A stretch of 64,000 bases of DNA from Selenomonas sp. (GTDB lineage Bacteria; Bacillota; Negativicutes; Selenomonadales; Selenomonadaceae): the NCBI RefSeq assembly GCF_022771645.1, contig NZ_JALFCU010000080.1, forward strand, positions 1-64,000, read 5' to 3'. Positions within the stretch are counted from its first letter, which is position 1. The number at the start of each line of letters is the position of its first letter. Shown here piece by piece: positions 8,667-18,002 of this stretch. The notes beneath the pieces were generated by a model. The model made no database searches, was not told where the DNA came from, and saw nothing but the letters and a program-made list of their open reading frames with translations. The position numbers and the translations under genes are program-made.

Positions 8667-9833
8667 TCACAACCACGCAAATCGTTTTCCGTGATATTTT
8701 TCTTCCGCGATTTTCGCGGCAATCTTGCGTTCGATGGCGTGATACCGGAAAAAATCCACGTTCTCCCGCAAGCCCAAGGATGCGAGCTCCGCCGCAATCT
8801 CGTCGTAGTATCTCTCCGACGTAACGAGGATTTTGTGCCGCTTCGCATGAAGCACCGCCGGAACGGGCTGCGCGGCGGGATCTCCTCTGTCAAAAATATA
8901 GGCAGCATGGAAACCGAGGAACTCAAACAACGATTGCGCCCGCTCCCCAACGATGCCGTTGCCCCAGAGGATTGCACCGTCCATCCAAGAAAAGTCTTTC
9001 GCGACGGCGCGATTGCCACTGCGTTTCATATTTTCTATCAATGTAGATATGATGCCATCTTCATATATACGTTTCCGCGCTCCTCGCCCCTTTCTGCGGA
9101 CAGCACGAATCACATCGTCCTCAAAAGCATATCCTGCAGCACGGATGTGCCTTTCCCATCGAGCAAAATGCAAAGTTTTGCTCCATCCATGACAACCAAA
9201 AGGCAACCACCCCTTGGAAATTCTGCGATAACACTCGCTAAACTCAAACTCTACGGCAAAATCTGTAGCTATTTGGGTTGAAGGTGTAGCAAAATCTATC
9301 TGTTTGTCCCATCCGCAATACGTAAAGAATCTATCTTCCGAAACTTCCAGAATGCTTTTCGCTTGCGTCTTTTTGTAAATTGATGCCCGATTTCGTGTGA
9401 CGTGGATGCAAGAAGGAATTTTTCGAAGGGAGAGCCCACCATTACCAACATGATTCCAACCATACGGCCATCCAAACCAGTACGGCATTGGCGCACCGAT
9501 ATAGTCATACCCCATCGCGCAAAATGCTTCGAGCTGATCTGAAAAAACGAATGCATCGAGCTGATAAATCAATAGGTACTCGTAATCCGCAAAGTGTTCG
9601 TAAAACTCCGGCGTAAGCAGCAGCTTACTGTAGCCTAGACGATTATCAAAGCAAGCATCCGGCCAATATTCCGCACGTGCGCCTCGCTCCTCGAGGAACG
9701 CGCGCATACGTTCCGGCGCCATGAAGCAGATGTCATAGCGTCCAAGCACGCGCTTTGCTTGGGTGAGTGACACTTGCTCGAACTGCGTCAATTGTTCTTT
9801 GTATATAGGAATGACAACAACGACCTGTTTCAA
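8667..9833 (-). CDS. DUF5672-type putative glycosyltransferase, second copy
   Basis: The 388-residue product parallels the protein at 1553-2755. It starts MKQVVVVIPIYKEQLTQFEQ, has YEYLLIYQLDAFVF, GYDYIGAPMPYW and HVGNGGLSLR, and later the accessory module AILWGNGIVGERAQ. The start is again TTG (9833). Two copies in one locus suggest two related transfer steps or a duplication during locus evolution. The biochemical role of this family is not established. The gene ends 11 bases before the TTG of the next module, whose ribosome site lies inside this gene. Confidence 0.8.
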   Translation of the reverse strand: MKQVVVVIPIYKEQLTQFEQVSLTQAKRVLGRYDICFMAPERMRAFLEERGARAEYWPDACFDNRLGYSKLLLTPEFYEHFADYEYLLIYQLDAFVFSDQLEAFCAMGYDYIGAPMPYWFGWPYGWNHVGNGGLSLRKIPSCIHVTRNRASIYKKTQAKSILEVSEDRFFTYCGWDKQIDFATPSTQIATDFAVEFEFSECYRRISKGWLPFGCHGWSKTLHFARWERHIRAAGYAFEDDVIRAVRRKGRGARKRIYEDGIISTLIENMKRSGNRAVAKDFSWMDGAILWGNGIVGERAQSLFEFLGFHAAYIFDRGDPAAQPVPAVLHAKRHKILVTSERYYDEIAAELASLGLRENVDFFRYHAIERKIAAKIAEEKYHGKRFAWL

Positions 9834-9887
9834 TCGAGCACCGCCTTTCTCATGTCAGGATTGCACTAGGAAAATTCTTTCCGACCC

Positions 9888-11090
9888 TCACAGCATCCGC
9901 ACCTTCTGCACGGCTTCTTCGTCGAGCACGTCGCCGACATAGTAAACATTTTCGAATCCCATCGCGCGCAGCTGCTGCGCGATTTCGTATTCGTAAAGCG
10001 TCGAGCCGATCAGGATGGGGACGTCTTTCGGTTCTTGTTCCAGCGCCGCAAACGGGAAGACCTGTTTGCTGCCGATGGTCTGGCCTTTGTGCGCGTGGTT
10101 GTCGATGACGTAGCGGACGCGGCTGCTGTTTTCCATGTAATGCAGGAGGTTTCGCGTAATCTGCCCTGCGCCGGCGATGATTTCGACGGGTGCGTCCAAA
10201 GATTTCTTTTCGTAGCGCACCTGCGAGGCTTCTGCGGGGTAGTATTTCTGGAAAAACGCCCTTGCTGCCTCCGAGACCTCCGGCAGATAGCCTGAGCACG
10301 TCAGCGCTGTCTGGATGCGCGAGAAGATGATGCTCTTCAGTCGCGGTTTCGACAGCACGGCCTCTCGCCCGTGCCGGCGGATGAACTCCACGGCATAGGC
10401 GAGCCCCAGGACGGTGTCGAGGTAGCTTTTCTTCAAGAAGTTGACGGAAACGCTGTCGGGATTTTCAAACGTCTTGTGATAGAGCGGCGCTTGCACGCAA
10501 TATATCCGCTGTGCGACGGCGGCGATCATGACTTGCAGGGAAACATCCTCGGCAAAGCCGTCATACATCTGCATGTCATAGCGGCGCACCCACTCTGTCT
10601 GGAACATCTTGATCCATACGGCTTGGTTCGGAACGAACTGCGTGTATGTCTCCGAAGTGACGTCGACCGTGCCGCTTGCCTTCGGGAGCAGTGGCGCAGC
10701 CTTGCGGCCGTCTTCATGGTCGATGGCGCAGCCGCAGCACGACAGCTCGATGCTGTCATCGGCCTCGAGCGGCGCGACGAGCGTCGCGAGGTACTCCGGC
10801 TCGTACCAGTCATCGGCGTCCACATACGCGAGGTATTTCCCTTTCGCGACGGGGAGTGCATAGTTCCGCGCGTCGCTGAGGCTGCTGTCCTTGCGGCTGA
10901 CGATGATGATGCGCTCGTCGCGTTCCTGCCATGCAATGCACCGCTTGAGCGATCGATCTTTGCAGCGCCCGACCATGATCATGAGCTCGAAGTCCTCGTA
11001 TGTCTGATGCAGGACGGAATCGATGCAGCGGTCGACGAACTGCTCGTTGTTCAGCACGGGCAAAATCACGGAAATCTTTGGATGGCTCAT
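9888..11090 (-). CDS. Family 2 glycosyltransferase, variant nucleotide-binding motif
   Basis: The 400-residue protein starts MSHPKISVILPVLNNEQFVDRC and has YVDADDW near residue 95. As in the paralogue at 6018-7241, the DDGSxD element is replaced by IMVGRCKDRSL. The C-terminus carries EIIAGAGQITRNLLHYM, a copy of the shared module, followed by ILIGSTLYEYEIAQQL. It probably adds a sugar to the surface polysaccharide. The ATG at 11090 lies 9 bases after the stop of an epimerase gene, within one long minus-strand transcription unit. Confidence 0.83.
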   Translation of the reverse strand: MSHPKISVILPVLNNEQFVDRCIDSVLHQTYEDFELMIMVGRCKDRSLKRCIAWQERDERIIIVSRKDSSLSDARNYALPVAKGKYLAYVDADDWYEPEYLATLVAPLEADDSIELSCCGCAIDHEDGRKAAPLLPKASGTVDVTSETYTQFVPNQAVWIKMFQTEWVRRYDMQMYDGFAEDVSLQVMIAAVAQRIYCVQAPLYHKTFENPDSVSVNFLKKSYLDTVLGLAYAVEFIRRHGREAVLSKPRLKSIIFSRIQTALTCSGYLPEVSEAARAFFQKYYPAEASQVRYEKKSLDAPVEIIAGAGQITRNLLHYMENSSRVRYVIDNHAHKGQTIGSKQVFPFAALEQEPKDVPILIGSTLYEYEIAQQLRAMGFENVYYVGDVLDEEAVQKVRML

Positions 11091-11099
11091 TCAAATCTC

Positions 11100-11966
11100 C
11101 TATCTTTCCTGCAACCCCGCCACATACCGCCGCACGATCTCGAGCGCCGTCATCGGCTCGTATCCCATCGCGAGCGCCCGTGCCGGGTTCAGGCAGAACG
11201 GTGGGCGGTTGCCCTCCGCCACGCGGATAGGGGAGGCGGAGTGTGTGAGGCGCTGCATTTCGGTGACGAGAGCGCGGATGGTGACGGGCTCGCGTGCGGC
11301 GAGGACGAGGCGGTCGTGCGGCCATACATCCATCGTCAAAAGTTTTCCCACGAAACACGCAACGTCATCGGCCCAGACGAAGTTCCGCGTCTCGTAGTCG
11401 GGCGCGTAGATGGTGACGGGCTCGCCGCGGCGGAATTTCGCGACCGTGTTCGTGAACCAGACGGGGCGCGCGCCGTGGCCGATGAGGCCGGGCATGCGGA
11501 GGCTCATGGTCACGAGGCCGGCGTCGCGCAGGATTTCTTCGGCGAGATATTTCGTCAGGCCATACGTATCGGGGTCGATGCGCGGGCTGTCTTCGTCGAC
11601 GGCGAAGTTGCCGCAGAAGTCGCCGTAGATGCCGATGGTGGAAAAAAAGATCACGCGGCGCACGCCGTGCGTCTTGGCGAAGGCAACGAGATGCTGCATG
11701 GCGTCGACGTTGCTTTTTTTGTACGCGAGCACGGACGGCTGCTGGTACGGCAGCGCGCCCGCCGTGTGGACGATGGCGTCAAACGTGCCGTCAAGCGTCC
11801 ACGGCTCGGCGAGGTCGCACCGCACAGTGGGGAACGCGCCGTCCGCGTCATGGCGATGCACCGTCCCCACGACGTCAAAGCCTGATCGCGCGAGATGCCG
11901 TGCAACGATGCCGCCCGCAAATCCGGACGCGCCGGTGACGAGGATGCGTTTCGCTTGCTCCGTCAT
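11100..11966 (-). CDS. NAD-dependent epimerase/dehydratase
   Basis: The 288-residue extended short-chain dehydrogenase has ILVTGASGFAGGIVARHL at its N-terminus, FFSTIGIYGDF and the catalytic YGLTKYLAEE. I chose the ATG at 11966 because it overlaps the stop of the transketolase subunit gene by four bases (ATGA) and gives the standard family N-terminus; longer upstream frames lie inside that gene. The neighbouring split transketolase suggests that this enzyme reduces or epimerises a sugar produced by it, but the substrate is inferred from context alone. Confidence 0.83.
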   Translation of the reverse strand: MTEQAKRILVTGASGFAGGIVARHLARSGFDVVGTVHRHDADGAFPTVRCDLAEPWTLDGTFDAIVHTAGALPYQQPSVLAYKKSNVDAMQHLVAFAKTHGVRRVIFFSTIGIYGDFCGNFAVDEDSPRIDPDTYGLTKYLAEEILRDAGLVTMSLRMPGLIGHGARPVWFTNTVAKFRRGEPVTIYAPDYETRNFVWADDVACFVGKLLTMDVWPHDRLVLAAREPVTIRALVTEMQRLTHSASPIRVAEGNRPPFCLNPARALAMGYEPMTALEIVRRYVAGLQER

Positions 11967-12889
11967 TTCCGTCCTCCTTCCAGCAGCTGCCGCACGGCCG
12001 CCCGCAGGGCGGTCTTGCCGATGCCGTTTTGCTCGCGCATGTACTGGCGTTGGCCGCAGCCCCGGGCGCAGCCGTCGAGGCCGAGGCGGATGAGGTGCGT
12101 CGCGCTGCCGTGCTCCGTCAGGCACTCAGCGATGGCGCTGCCGAGGCCGCCGTACTTCGTATGCTCCTCGAGCGAGATGAGGCCGCGCGTCTCACGAGCG
12201 GCGGCGAGGACGAGCGATGCGTCAACGGGCTGCACGGTTGGCAGCTCGATCACGCGCAGCTCGATGCCCTCGCGTGCGAGTTCCTCCGCGATGTCCAGCG
12301 CCTCGCCCACGATCGAGCCCATCGCAGCGACCGTCACGTCATCCCCCGCACGCAGGACGTGCCCCTCGTCCGGGCGGAAACGGAACGTCTCATCAAAGTA
12401 CTCCGGCTCGCCGCGCCCTTCGAGGCGGATGTAGACAGGCCCGTCCTGCGCATAAGCAAACCGTGTCGCCTCCCGCGCCTCGATCGGCGTCGCGGGAGAG
12501 ATCACGAGGAGGTTCGGGAGAGTGCGAAGGATGGAGAGTTCCTCCGTCCCTTGGTGTGTCGGCCCCATCGTGTAGCTCGTGAGGCCAGACGAACGGCCGA
12601 GGAACACGACGTGTTGCTTCGGAATGCAAACATCGTTGCGAATGAATTCCAGCGCGTGAAGCGCGAGGAAATCCGTAATCGTATAGAGGAACGGGATTTT
12701 CCCGCACGAGGCGAGCCCCGCCGCGCTCGCGACCATGTTTTCTTCGGCGATGCCGTAATCGACATACTGCGCGGGGAGCTCCTGGCGAATGCTGTCAAAA
12801 ATCTCGTTGCGGTTGTCCGCCGTCAGCGCCATGACACGCGAATCTCCGTGCGCCAAGTCATAGACCATCTGCGTGCTCGCGTCTCTCAT
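11963..12889 (-). CDS. Transketolase-like protein, C-terminal subunit
   Basis: This 308-residue protein corresponds to the pyrimidine-binding and C-terminal domains of transketolase. The pattern DYGIAEENMVASAAGLASCGK contains the glutamate that activates thiamine diphosphate, and the C-terminal swivel domain follows. The partner subunit is encoded immediately upstream with a 4-base overlap. Split transketolases of this kind occur in polysaccharide and secondary-metabolite clusters, where they move two-carbon units onto unusual aldoses. The product is unknown, but the adjacent epimerase probably acts on it. Confidence 0.85.
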   Translation of the reverse strand: MRDASTQMVYDLAHGDSRVMALTADNRNEIFDSIRQELPAQYVDYGIAEENMVASAAGLASCGKIPFLYTITDFLALHALEFIRNDVCIPKQHVVFLGRSSGLTSYTMGPTHQGTEELSILRTLPNLLVISPATPIEAREATRFAYAQDGPVYIRLEGRGEPEYFDETFRFRPDEGHVLRAGDDVTVAAMGSIVGEALDIAEELAREGIELRVIELPTVQPVDASLVLAAARETRGLISLEEHTKYGGLGSAIAECLTEHGSATHLIRLGLDGCARGCGQRQYMREQNGIGKTALRAAVRQLLEGGRK

Positions 12890-13713
12890 ATCGTCACCAG
12901 TTCTTCCCGCGTCATGCCAAGGTCGTGGCAGACGCTATCCCACTCTTCGTTTTTCGGTGCGCGGCTATGCCACGCCGTGCTGTCCTCGGCAAGCGTGACG
13001 CCTTTGCCCTTCACGGTGTGCGCGATGATGAGGTTTGGCTTGCCCGTGCCAGCTTTCGCCTGCTGCAAGGCTGCTTGGAGCGCATCGTAATCGTGGCCGT
13101 CTACATCAAATATCGACCAGCCCCAGAGCCGCCACCGCGCCGCGATATCGCCGAGCGGCGCGATGCTCGCAACCGTGTCGCTCGCCTGCAAGCCGTTCGC
13201 GTCGAGAATCACCGTCAGCGCATCGATCTGCTCGCGCCCCGCGAAGGCCGCCGCCTCCGCAACCGAGCCTTCCTGAATCTCACCGTCGCCCATGACGACG
13301 TACGTGCGGTACGAAGCGTGGTCGCGCTTCGCCGCGAGCGCCGTGCCCGTCGCAAAGCAGATGCCATGCCCGAGCGCGCCCGTCGCTGTCTCAACGCCGG
13401 GCAGCGCGACGCTCGGATGCCCCGCGAGCCGCGAGCCGTCCTGATAAAACGTCAAGAGCTCCTCGCGTGGGAAATATCCTGCATTCGCAAGCGCCGCATA
13501 GAGCGCCGCACATGCATGGCCTTTCGACAAAATCACACGGTCGCGCATCTCCGTGAGCCGGCGTGTTCTGTCGACAATACCGCCAAAATAAAGCACGGCA
13601 AAGAGGTCGACGCACGACAACGCCGGCGCAAAATGCCCAGAATGCGAGACATAAAACATCCGTGCGATGTCCTGGCGCAGCTTGCGCGCGATGGCGGACA
13701 GAGCTTCTGGCAT
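12886..13713 (-). CDS. Transketolase-like protein, N-terminal (ThDP-binding) subunit
   Basis: The 275-residue protein carries the thiamine-diphosphate-binding half of transketolase. SHSGHFAPALSCVDLFAVLYF is the N-terminal substrate-channel region, and VVMGDGEIQEGS ... ILDANGLQ gives the GDG-x(n)-N cofactor motif. The ATG at 13713 has AGAAGGA upstream; a longer frame to 13857 begins inside the preceding FkbM gene and looks non-native. The gene overlaps its partner by four bases, as expected for subunits made in equal amounts. Confidence 0.86.
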   Translation of the reverse strand: MPEALSAIARKLRQDIARMFYVSHSGHFAPALSCVDLFAVLYFGGIVDRTRRLTEMRDRVILSKGHACAALYAALANAGYFPREELLTFYQDGSRLAGHPSVALPGVETATGALGHGICFATGTALAAKRDHASYRTYVVMGDGEIQEGSVAEAAAFAGREQIDALTVILDANGLQASDTVASIAPLGDIAARWRLWGWSIFDVDGHDYDALQAALQQAKAGTGKPNLIIAHTVKGKGVTLAEDSTAWHSRAPKNEEWDSVCHDLGMTREELVTI

Positions 13714-13736
13714 GAGGATTCCTTCTTTCTGGCGAT

Positions 13737-14813
13737 TCACCGAACGGCGTAGAGCACCGTATCGATGGGCATTTCCGTATAGTGTCGTAGATAGAACCGA
13801 TAACCTTTTCGATATCGGTCGACGATGTTGATGAGTGCGAAAATATCTTCCTTGCAATGATAGGCAGAGAGCGCCAACTTCGGCATTTGTTCCGCAATCG
13901 TCTGTTTCGCGCCCGCGAGCATCGGCTTTTCCAATCCTTCGATGTCGGCCTTGAGGAACGTCAGCCGCCGGCCTGCGAACAACTGATCGACGCTCTTGAT
14001 TGTGATGTCCGCATTTCCGTTTTTATTGACCGCAGATGTCCATGTGCCATCCGAGGCAAAACGGAGCGTCCCCTCTTTCGCACCGATGCCGTATGGCAGG
14101 CACGTCACGTCGTGATGTTGCTCCGCGACGGCGCAGAGCTTCGCGTAGTTCGACGGGTCAGGCTCGAGCGCGACGATGCGCTCGTACGATTCGCCGACGT
14201 GCGACGCGAATGCTTCCACCGTGTCGCCGATGTAGCCGCCGAGGTCTAGGAACACTTCGTCCTTGCCAAACGCTATGACCTCGGGATCGAAATACTGCAA
14301 GCTTGCATCGTCGCGAATCTCCTCGATGAGCGCGCGGTCGCGGCTCACTTTGTACTGCAGGAGGTTGCGGAATACCTTGCGGGATTTTTCATCCGCGAGC
14401 AATGATTCCGCCGCCTCGATCTCCACCGCATGCGCCTCGTAGTACGCGACGTAGTCGAGCCCGTCCTCCCAGAGATAGAAGTCCGGCTTCACGATGCGTT
14501 CCGCGCACGTCGGGTCGATGGCAAGCAGTCGCCGCTCGAGTCGGTCGGGTCCGTAGGACGAAATAACGATCTGCCCCCCCCGAGTGGACAAATGACTTAC
14601 TGGAAAGGCCGGCAATCCGAGGAAACCGTGTGCTTGCTTTTCCGCATCATCGTCAAGGAAGCACGCGACTTCAATCCCGTTTTCCTGCAAGATTTTCAAG
14701 TAATGCTCGCCGCAGTTCCCCGCGCCAAACATCATGACAGATTCATCCGCCGCCCGGAGCTGTTCCAAAATCTTCGCCGTCTGGTTTTCTGTCCGTTTGA
14801 GCCAATCTAGCAT
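13737..14813 (-). CDS. FkbM-family methyltransferase with N-terminal Rossmann-like module
   Basis: The 358-residue protein has two parts. Residues 1 to about 130 hold the accessory module with VMMFGAGNCGEHYLKIL and FLDDDAEK. The rest is an FkbM-type SAM-dependent methyltransferase with EVFLDLGGYIGDTVEAF (motif I), IVALEPDPSNY and FLKADIEGLEKPML. It probably O-methylates a sugar of the surface polysaccharide. The ATG at 14813 fits the AAAGGATGAG ribosome site best. A G8 tract lies inside the coding region (14574-14581) and is presently in frame. Confidence 0.85.
   Translation of the reverse strand: MLDWLKRTENQTAKILEQLRAADESVMMFGAGNCGEHYLKILQENGIEVACFLDDDAEKQAHGFLGLPAFPVSHLSTRGGQIVISSYGPDRLERRLLAIDPTCAERIVKPDFYLWEDGLDYVAYYEAHAVEIEAAESLLADEKSRKVFRNLLQYKVSRDRALIEEIRDDASLQYFDPEVIAFGKDEVFLDLGGYIGDTVEAFASHVGESYERIVALEPDPSNYAKLCAVAEQHHDVTCLPYGIGAKEGTLRFASDGTWTSAVNKNGNADITIKSVDQLFAGRRLTFLKADIEGLEKPMLAGAKQTIAEQMPKLALSAYHCKEDIFALINIVDRYRKGYRFYLRHYTEMPIDTVLYAVR
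14574..14581 (-). repeat. G8 homopolymer tract inside FkbM methyltransferase gene
   Basis: Eight consecutive G on the coding strand encode Arg-Gly-Gly in the context CTC-G8-CAG. The frame is intact in this sequence, so the gene is in the on state. Gain or loss of one G would truncate the protein before the catalytic domain. The same CTC-G8 context occurs in the methyltransferase gene at 19353. Confidence 0.6.
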
Positions 14814-14880
14814 TTTTCTCATCCTTTCAAAGAAACATCTCATACTATGAACCCATCGCACCCCCGCCCGTCGCTTTTCC

Positions 14881-14909
14881 TTGCGGTTTCCGCCGGTTCG
14901 CCGTAAAAT
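14881..14909 (+). promoter_or_regulatory. Promoter of the first Rpn cassette
   Basis: TTGCGG (14881-14886) and TAAAAT (14904-14909) are spaced by 17 bases. The same pair with the same spacing precedes the other two Rpn-family genes at 18125-18153 and 24535-24563, which supports it as a real, conserved promoter. The ribosome site GAGGAGG follows at about 14916. Confidence 0.7.
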
Positions 14910-14932
14910 AGAGACGAGGAGGCGATAGAGCT

Positions 14933-15832
14933 ATGGCGAATCGGCAGTTCAAAGATTCCGTGTTCCGCAAGCTGTTCAACAATCGAAAGGAACTCGCGAA
15001 ACTCTATCAGGCTATCCAGCCTGGCATCGTGGTGTCCCCGCAAGACCTCAAGATCACGACGCTCCGCAATGTTTTCCTCGACAGCCAGAAGAACGACCTT
15101 TCGTTTCTCTGGAAAGGCACGTCCGTCGTCCTCATCGAGCATCAGAGCACATGGAACGAAAACATGCCGCTCCGAATGCTCCCTTACATCGACAAGATGT
15201 ACCGGAAAATCATTAAGGAGCGCGATGCGAAACGCGCGATGTACCTTTCGCCTCTCGTCAAGATTCCAACACCGAAGTTCTACATCCTTTACAATGGGCC
15301 GAAGCTTGCCGAGCCGCGGCCGATGCTCAAGCTTTCCGATGCGTTCGAAGATCCAGAGGGTGGCGATCTCGAGCTCCGATGTCACGTCATCGATATTTCG
15401 TATGACGAGAACAACGCCATCCTGCAGGCGTGCCAGCCGCTACGGGGTTACAGCTATCTCGTGCATCTGATCCACAAGAACAAAGTCTCTGGGATGACGG
15501 ACGACAATGCGATCCACGATGCCGTGCTCTATTGCAAAGATCACGGCATTCTGAAAGATTTCCTCAAACAATTTGGCAAGGAGGTTGTCAACATGTTTTC
15601 ACTGCAATGGGACGAAGAAGAAGCCAAACGGTATCGTGATGAATATGCCATGGAGCAAGGCATGGAGAAAGGCATGGAGAAAGGCATGAAAGAAGGCATC
15701 GCTACGGCGACGATGAAGTTCATCCGCAACCAGCTGAAGCGCCGCGTGCCTTATGAGCAGATCGCCGAGGACACGGAGACGTCGCTCGACGAAGTCCTCC
15801 GCATTGCGAAGGAGTCCAATATGGTTTACTGA
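14933..15832 (+). CDS. Rpn-family recombination-promoting nuclease / putative transposase
   Basis: This 299-residue protein starts MANRQFKDSVFRKLFNNR. It has the conserved VVLIEHQSTWNENMPLRML segment of Rpn/YhgA-like PD-(D/E)XK nucleases, where Glu and Gln form the core motif, and a charged C-terminal tail with repeated GMEKGM units. Rpn proteins of E. coli promote RecA-independent horizontal recombination and some act as toxins; this is family knowledge. The gene is on the plus strand against the direction of its neighbours. It forms a self-contained cassette with its own promoter and terminator, shared with the gene at 18175. Confidence 0.8.
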   Translation: MANRQFKDSVFRKLFNNRKELAKLYQAIQPGIVVSPQDLKITTLRNVFLDSQKNDLSFLWKGTSVVLIEHQSTWNENMPLRMLPYIDKMYRKIIKERDAKRAMYLSPLVKIPTPKFYILYNGPKLAEPRPMLKLSDAFEDPEGGDLELRCHVIDISYDENNAILQACQPLRGYSYLVHLIHKNKVSGMTDDNAIHDAVLYCKDHGILKDFLKQFGKEVVNMFSLQWDEEEAKRYRDEYAMEQGMEKGMEKGMKEGIATATMKFIRNQLKRRVPYEQIAEDTETSLDEVLRIAKESNMVY

Positions 15833-15848
15833 TGCCAGCCCAATCCCT

Positions 15849-15880
15849 GCCCCGCAGCCTCGCGCTTGCGGGGCTTTTTT
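15849..15880 (+). terminator. Rho-independent terminator of the Rpn cassette
   Basis: An 8-bp stem, GCCCCGCA (15849-15856) with TGCGGGGC (15867-15874), is followed by six T. It ends exactly at the stop of the convergent radical SAM gene. The stem and part of the loop are shared with the terminator of the Rpn gene at 18175. Confidence 0.85.
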
Positions 15881-16956
15881 CAGATGAAGTTCACATGCCG
15901 CATGTCGACGTCGTAGTACGCCGCGATGAGTTGGTTGCGCTCCTGATAAACGCAGAAGTTTTTGCAGTCGGTGCGCGGGCGGAGGGTGCGCAGGCGCTCT
16001 CTCGTCACTTCGGAGAACCAGAGGTCGCGGAAGCTTTCGCCGTGCAGATCGCCGACGATGGCATCGGAGTCGTAGGCGCGGGTGTGGCAGAGGTAGACGC
16101 GCTGGTCGGCGGCGATGACAGTGACGAGGCGGCAAGTGTAACAGACATCGAACGGCTGGGCGTGGAAGTTTTTGTCCATCCAGTCGTTCTCGTAGTTGTT
16201 GATGATGGCAAAGCCGTCTTTTGCAAAATCGGCCTGTGCGCGGTGGATCTGCTCGATGACGCTGTCCTTGATGTCCGCGTGGTAGCGCGGCGTGTTCTCG
16301 ACGACGGCGGCAAATTTCACGTTGTCGCAACCGAGCTCACGGAGGAGCCGCGCGGCCTCGTAGACCTCCGTGGCGTTCGCCTTGCTCACGACGAAGTTCA
16401 CGCCGAAGACGCAGTCCTTGTCTTTCGCCTTCGCAAAGGACGCGATGTTGCGCGTGACGGCGTCGAACGCGCTCTCCGGCAGGCCGCGCAGGCGCGCATA
16501 CGTCGCGCGTACGGGCGAATCAAACGAGACGCGCACCCATTTCGCCTGGCGGAATGCCTCGGCGCGCGCGCCCGCGAGGAGCTGGCCGTTCGTGATGAGC
16601 GAAAGCTCGATGCCCTGCGCCTCTGCGAGCGCAGCGGCATCCGTGATCTCGGGGTAGCAGAGCGGCTCGCCGCCGCCCGAAAACGTGACGGCCTTCACGC
16701 CCATCGCGCCCATGTCGGTGAGGATCTCTTGGAGCTTCGGCCACGGGATGCTGTCTCGGTGGTCGATGGCATCGCGGTTCTCCGTCCGCTGCCGCGTCCC
16801 GCCCGAGCCGTACGTGCAGTAGGCGCAGTGATGGTTGCAGACGTTCGTCGGCTTCAGCCGGATGTAATACGGCGCACGATGTCCCCCCCGCGCAATCGCA
16901 TCCAGCGCGTCGGCGTGGTGGAAGATTTTCAGGTTCGAGTAGGCATTCAAAATCAA
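15880..16956 (-). CDS. Radical SAM protein of the polysaccharide locus
   Basis: The 358-residue protein has IRLKPTNVCNHHCAYCTYGS, the CxxxCxxC cluster-binding motif, and AVTFSGGGEPLCYPE, the SAM-binding GGE region. The C-terminal part has further cysteines (DVCYTCR, VYLCHTRA, RTDCKNFCVY) that resemble a SPASM-like auxiliary-cluster domain. A radical reaction on a nucleotide sugar or lipid-linked glycan is plausible, but no substrate can be assigned. The TTG at 16956 or the TTG at 16950 could be the start; the latter is better spaced from AGAGG. A G7 tract lies near its N-terminus (16883-16889). Confidence 0.8.
   Translation of the reverse strand: MILNAYSNLKIFHHADALDAIARGGHRAPYYIRLKPTNVCNHHCAYCTYGSGGTRQRTENRDAIDHRDSIPWPKLQEILTDMGAMGVKAVTFSGGGEPLCYPEITDAAALAEAQGIELSLITNGQLLAGARAEAFRQAKWVRVSFDSPVRATYARLRGLPESAFDAVTRNIASFAKAKDKDCVFGVNFVVSKANATEVYEAARLLRELGCDNVKFAAVVENTPRYHADIKDSVIEQIHRAQADFAKDGFAIINNYENDWMDKNFHAQPFDVCYTCRLVTVIAADQRVYLCHTRAYDSDAIVGDLHGESFRDLWFSEVTRERLRTLRPRTDCKNFCVYQERNQLIAAYYDVDMRHVNFI
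16883..16889 (-). repeat. G7 tract inside radical SAM gene
   Basis: Seven G on the coding strand encode part of Ala-Arg-Gly-Gly-His close to the N-terminus, before the cluster-binding cysteines. A one-base change would silence the enzyme. It is the third G-run that encodes Arg-Gly-Gly in a glycan-modification gene of this locus. Confidence 0.5.
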
Positions 16957-16967
16957 AACCTCTGCTT

Positions 16968-17948
16968 TTATACGGCGTACAGGATAGTTTCTCCCGTATG
17001 CACGGTATAGTGACGGATATAAAACGTATAATCTGAGCGCAACGACAAAATATAATCGGGAAGTTCCCAGATGTCTTCACGCTTGTGGTACAGGCAAATC
17101 GCCATCTGCGGCTTGTTGCGGCGGATTGTATCCGCTGCGCCCTTCAGTGCGGAAAGTTCCGCACCTTCGATGTCCATCTTGATGAACGTCGCATCCGGGC
17201 ATGCATCATCGATTTTCTTGACAGGCAACATTGTTGCGGGGCCGGGATGCACCATAAATTCCGTAGACACTGCCGCTGTCGTCGGACCTTCGAACATTTG
17301 GAGCTCGCCCGTCATGTCGCTGACGCCGGCACGGATGACTTCGACGTTTGACACATCTGCAAGATTCTTTTTGCACTCCGCGATCATATGCGTGCTCGGC
17401 TCGAAGCAGTAAACTTTCTTGTATGCCCCCTTCGACCACTCGATGAACGTTTTCGTCGTTGCGCCGTCATAACCGCCTGCATCGATGAAAACGACATCCT
17501 CGCCGAAGTGAATCTGTGGCAGGTCGAAATATTGATCATGTTCCATCTTCCGCGTCAAATCATTCCATGTGCGAATATTCTCTGATGGGAAGCCAGCATC
17601 CATCAACTGTTGCACGATTTCCTGATCATGTTTCATCGGCGTGACGAGGACGAACGCATTTTTGTGTTTCGCGCAAAGGTCATCAAAAGAAATGATGGGA
17701 AGCTCTTCACATGTCCCCATTTGACGGTTATCAGCGAAGCATGCCCATGGCAAATCGGCATATACCCGACGAATCATCTTGCCATTCGCCCCTGCACCAA
17801 ACAAAATCATTTCCTGGGCAGCATGGCTTGCAAGTTCATCGCGAACGGCCTTGCCCTCAGGCATCTCCGTTTCCGTGTATTTGCGCCATCCAGACATTTC
17901 ACCGGTAAAGTTCACAATCAGCCGCTCACGAAAAAGCTGCCGCGACAA
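16968..17948 (-). CDS. FkbM-family methyltransferase, start out of frame (phase-off)
   Basis: The protein carries the accessory module (MILFGAGANGKMI, CFADNRQ) followed by an FkbM methyltransferase domain with VVFIDAGGYDGATTKTF, VYCFEPSTHM and FIKMDIEGAELSAL. Coordinates given are for the first in-frame start-like codon, TTG at 17948. Plausible coding sequence continues further upstream (DIIRNVYSHLGDDLSRQLF), as in homologous N-termini, until a (GAACA)4 repeat. The only start with a good ribosome site, GTG at 18024, is in another frame and reads MNRTEQNILFPP then stop. With five repeats instead of four, the GTG would be in frame with the whole enzyme. It is therefore probably an off-phase contingency gene. 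Confidence 0.8.
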   Translation of the reverse strand: MSRQLFRERLIVNFTGEMSGWRKYTETEMPEGKAVRDELASHAAQEMILFGAGANGKMIRRVYADLPWACFADNRQMGTCEELPIISFDDLCAKHKNAFVLVTPMKHDQEIVQQLMDAGFPSENIRTWNDLTRKMEHDQYFDLPQIHFGEDVVFIDAGGYDGATTKTFIEWSKGAYKKVYCFEPSTHMIAECKKNLADVSNVEVIRAGVSDMTGELQMFEGPTTAAVSTEFMVHPGPATMLPVKKIDDACPDATFIKMDIEGAELSALKGAADTIRRNKPQMAICLYHKREDIWELPDYILSLRSDYTFYIRHYTVHTGETILYAV

Positions 17949-18002
17949 GTCATCGCCCAGATGGCTGTAAACGTTCCTGATGATATCAGGGAGGGAATAG
18001 GA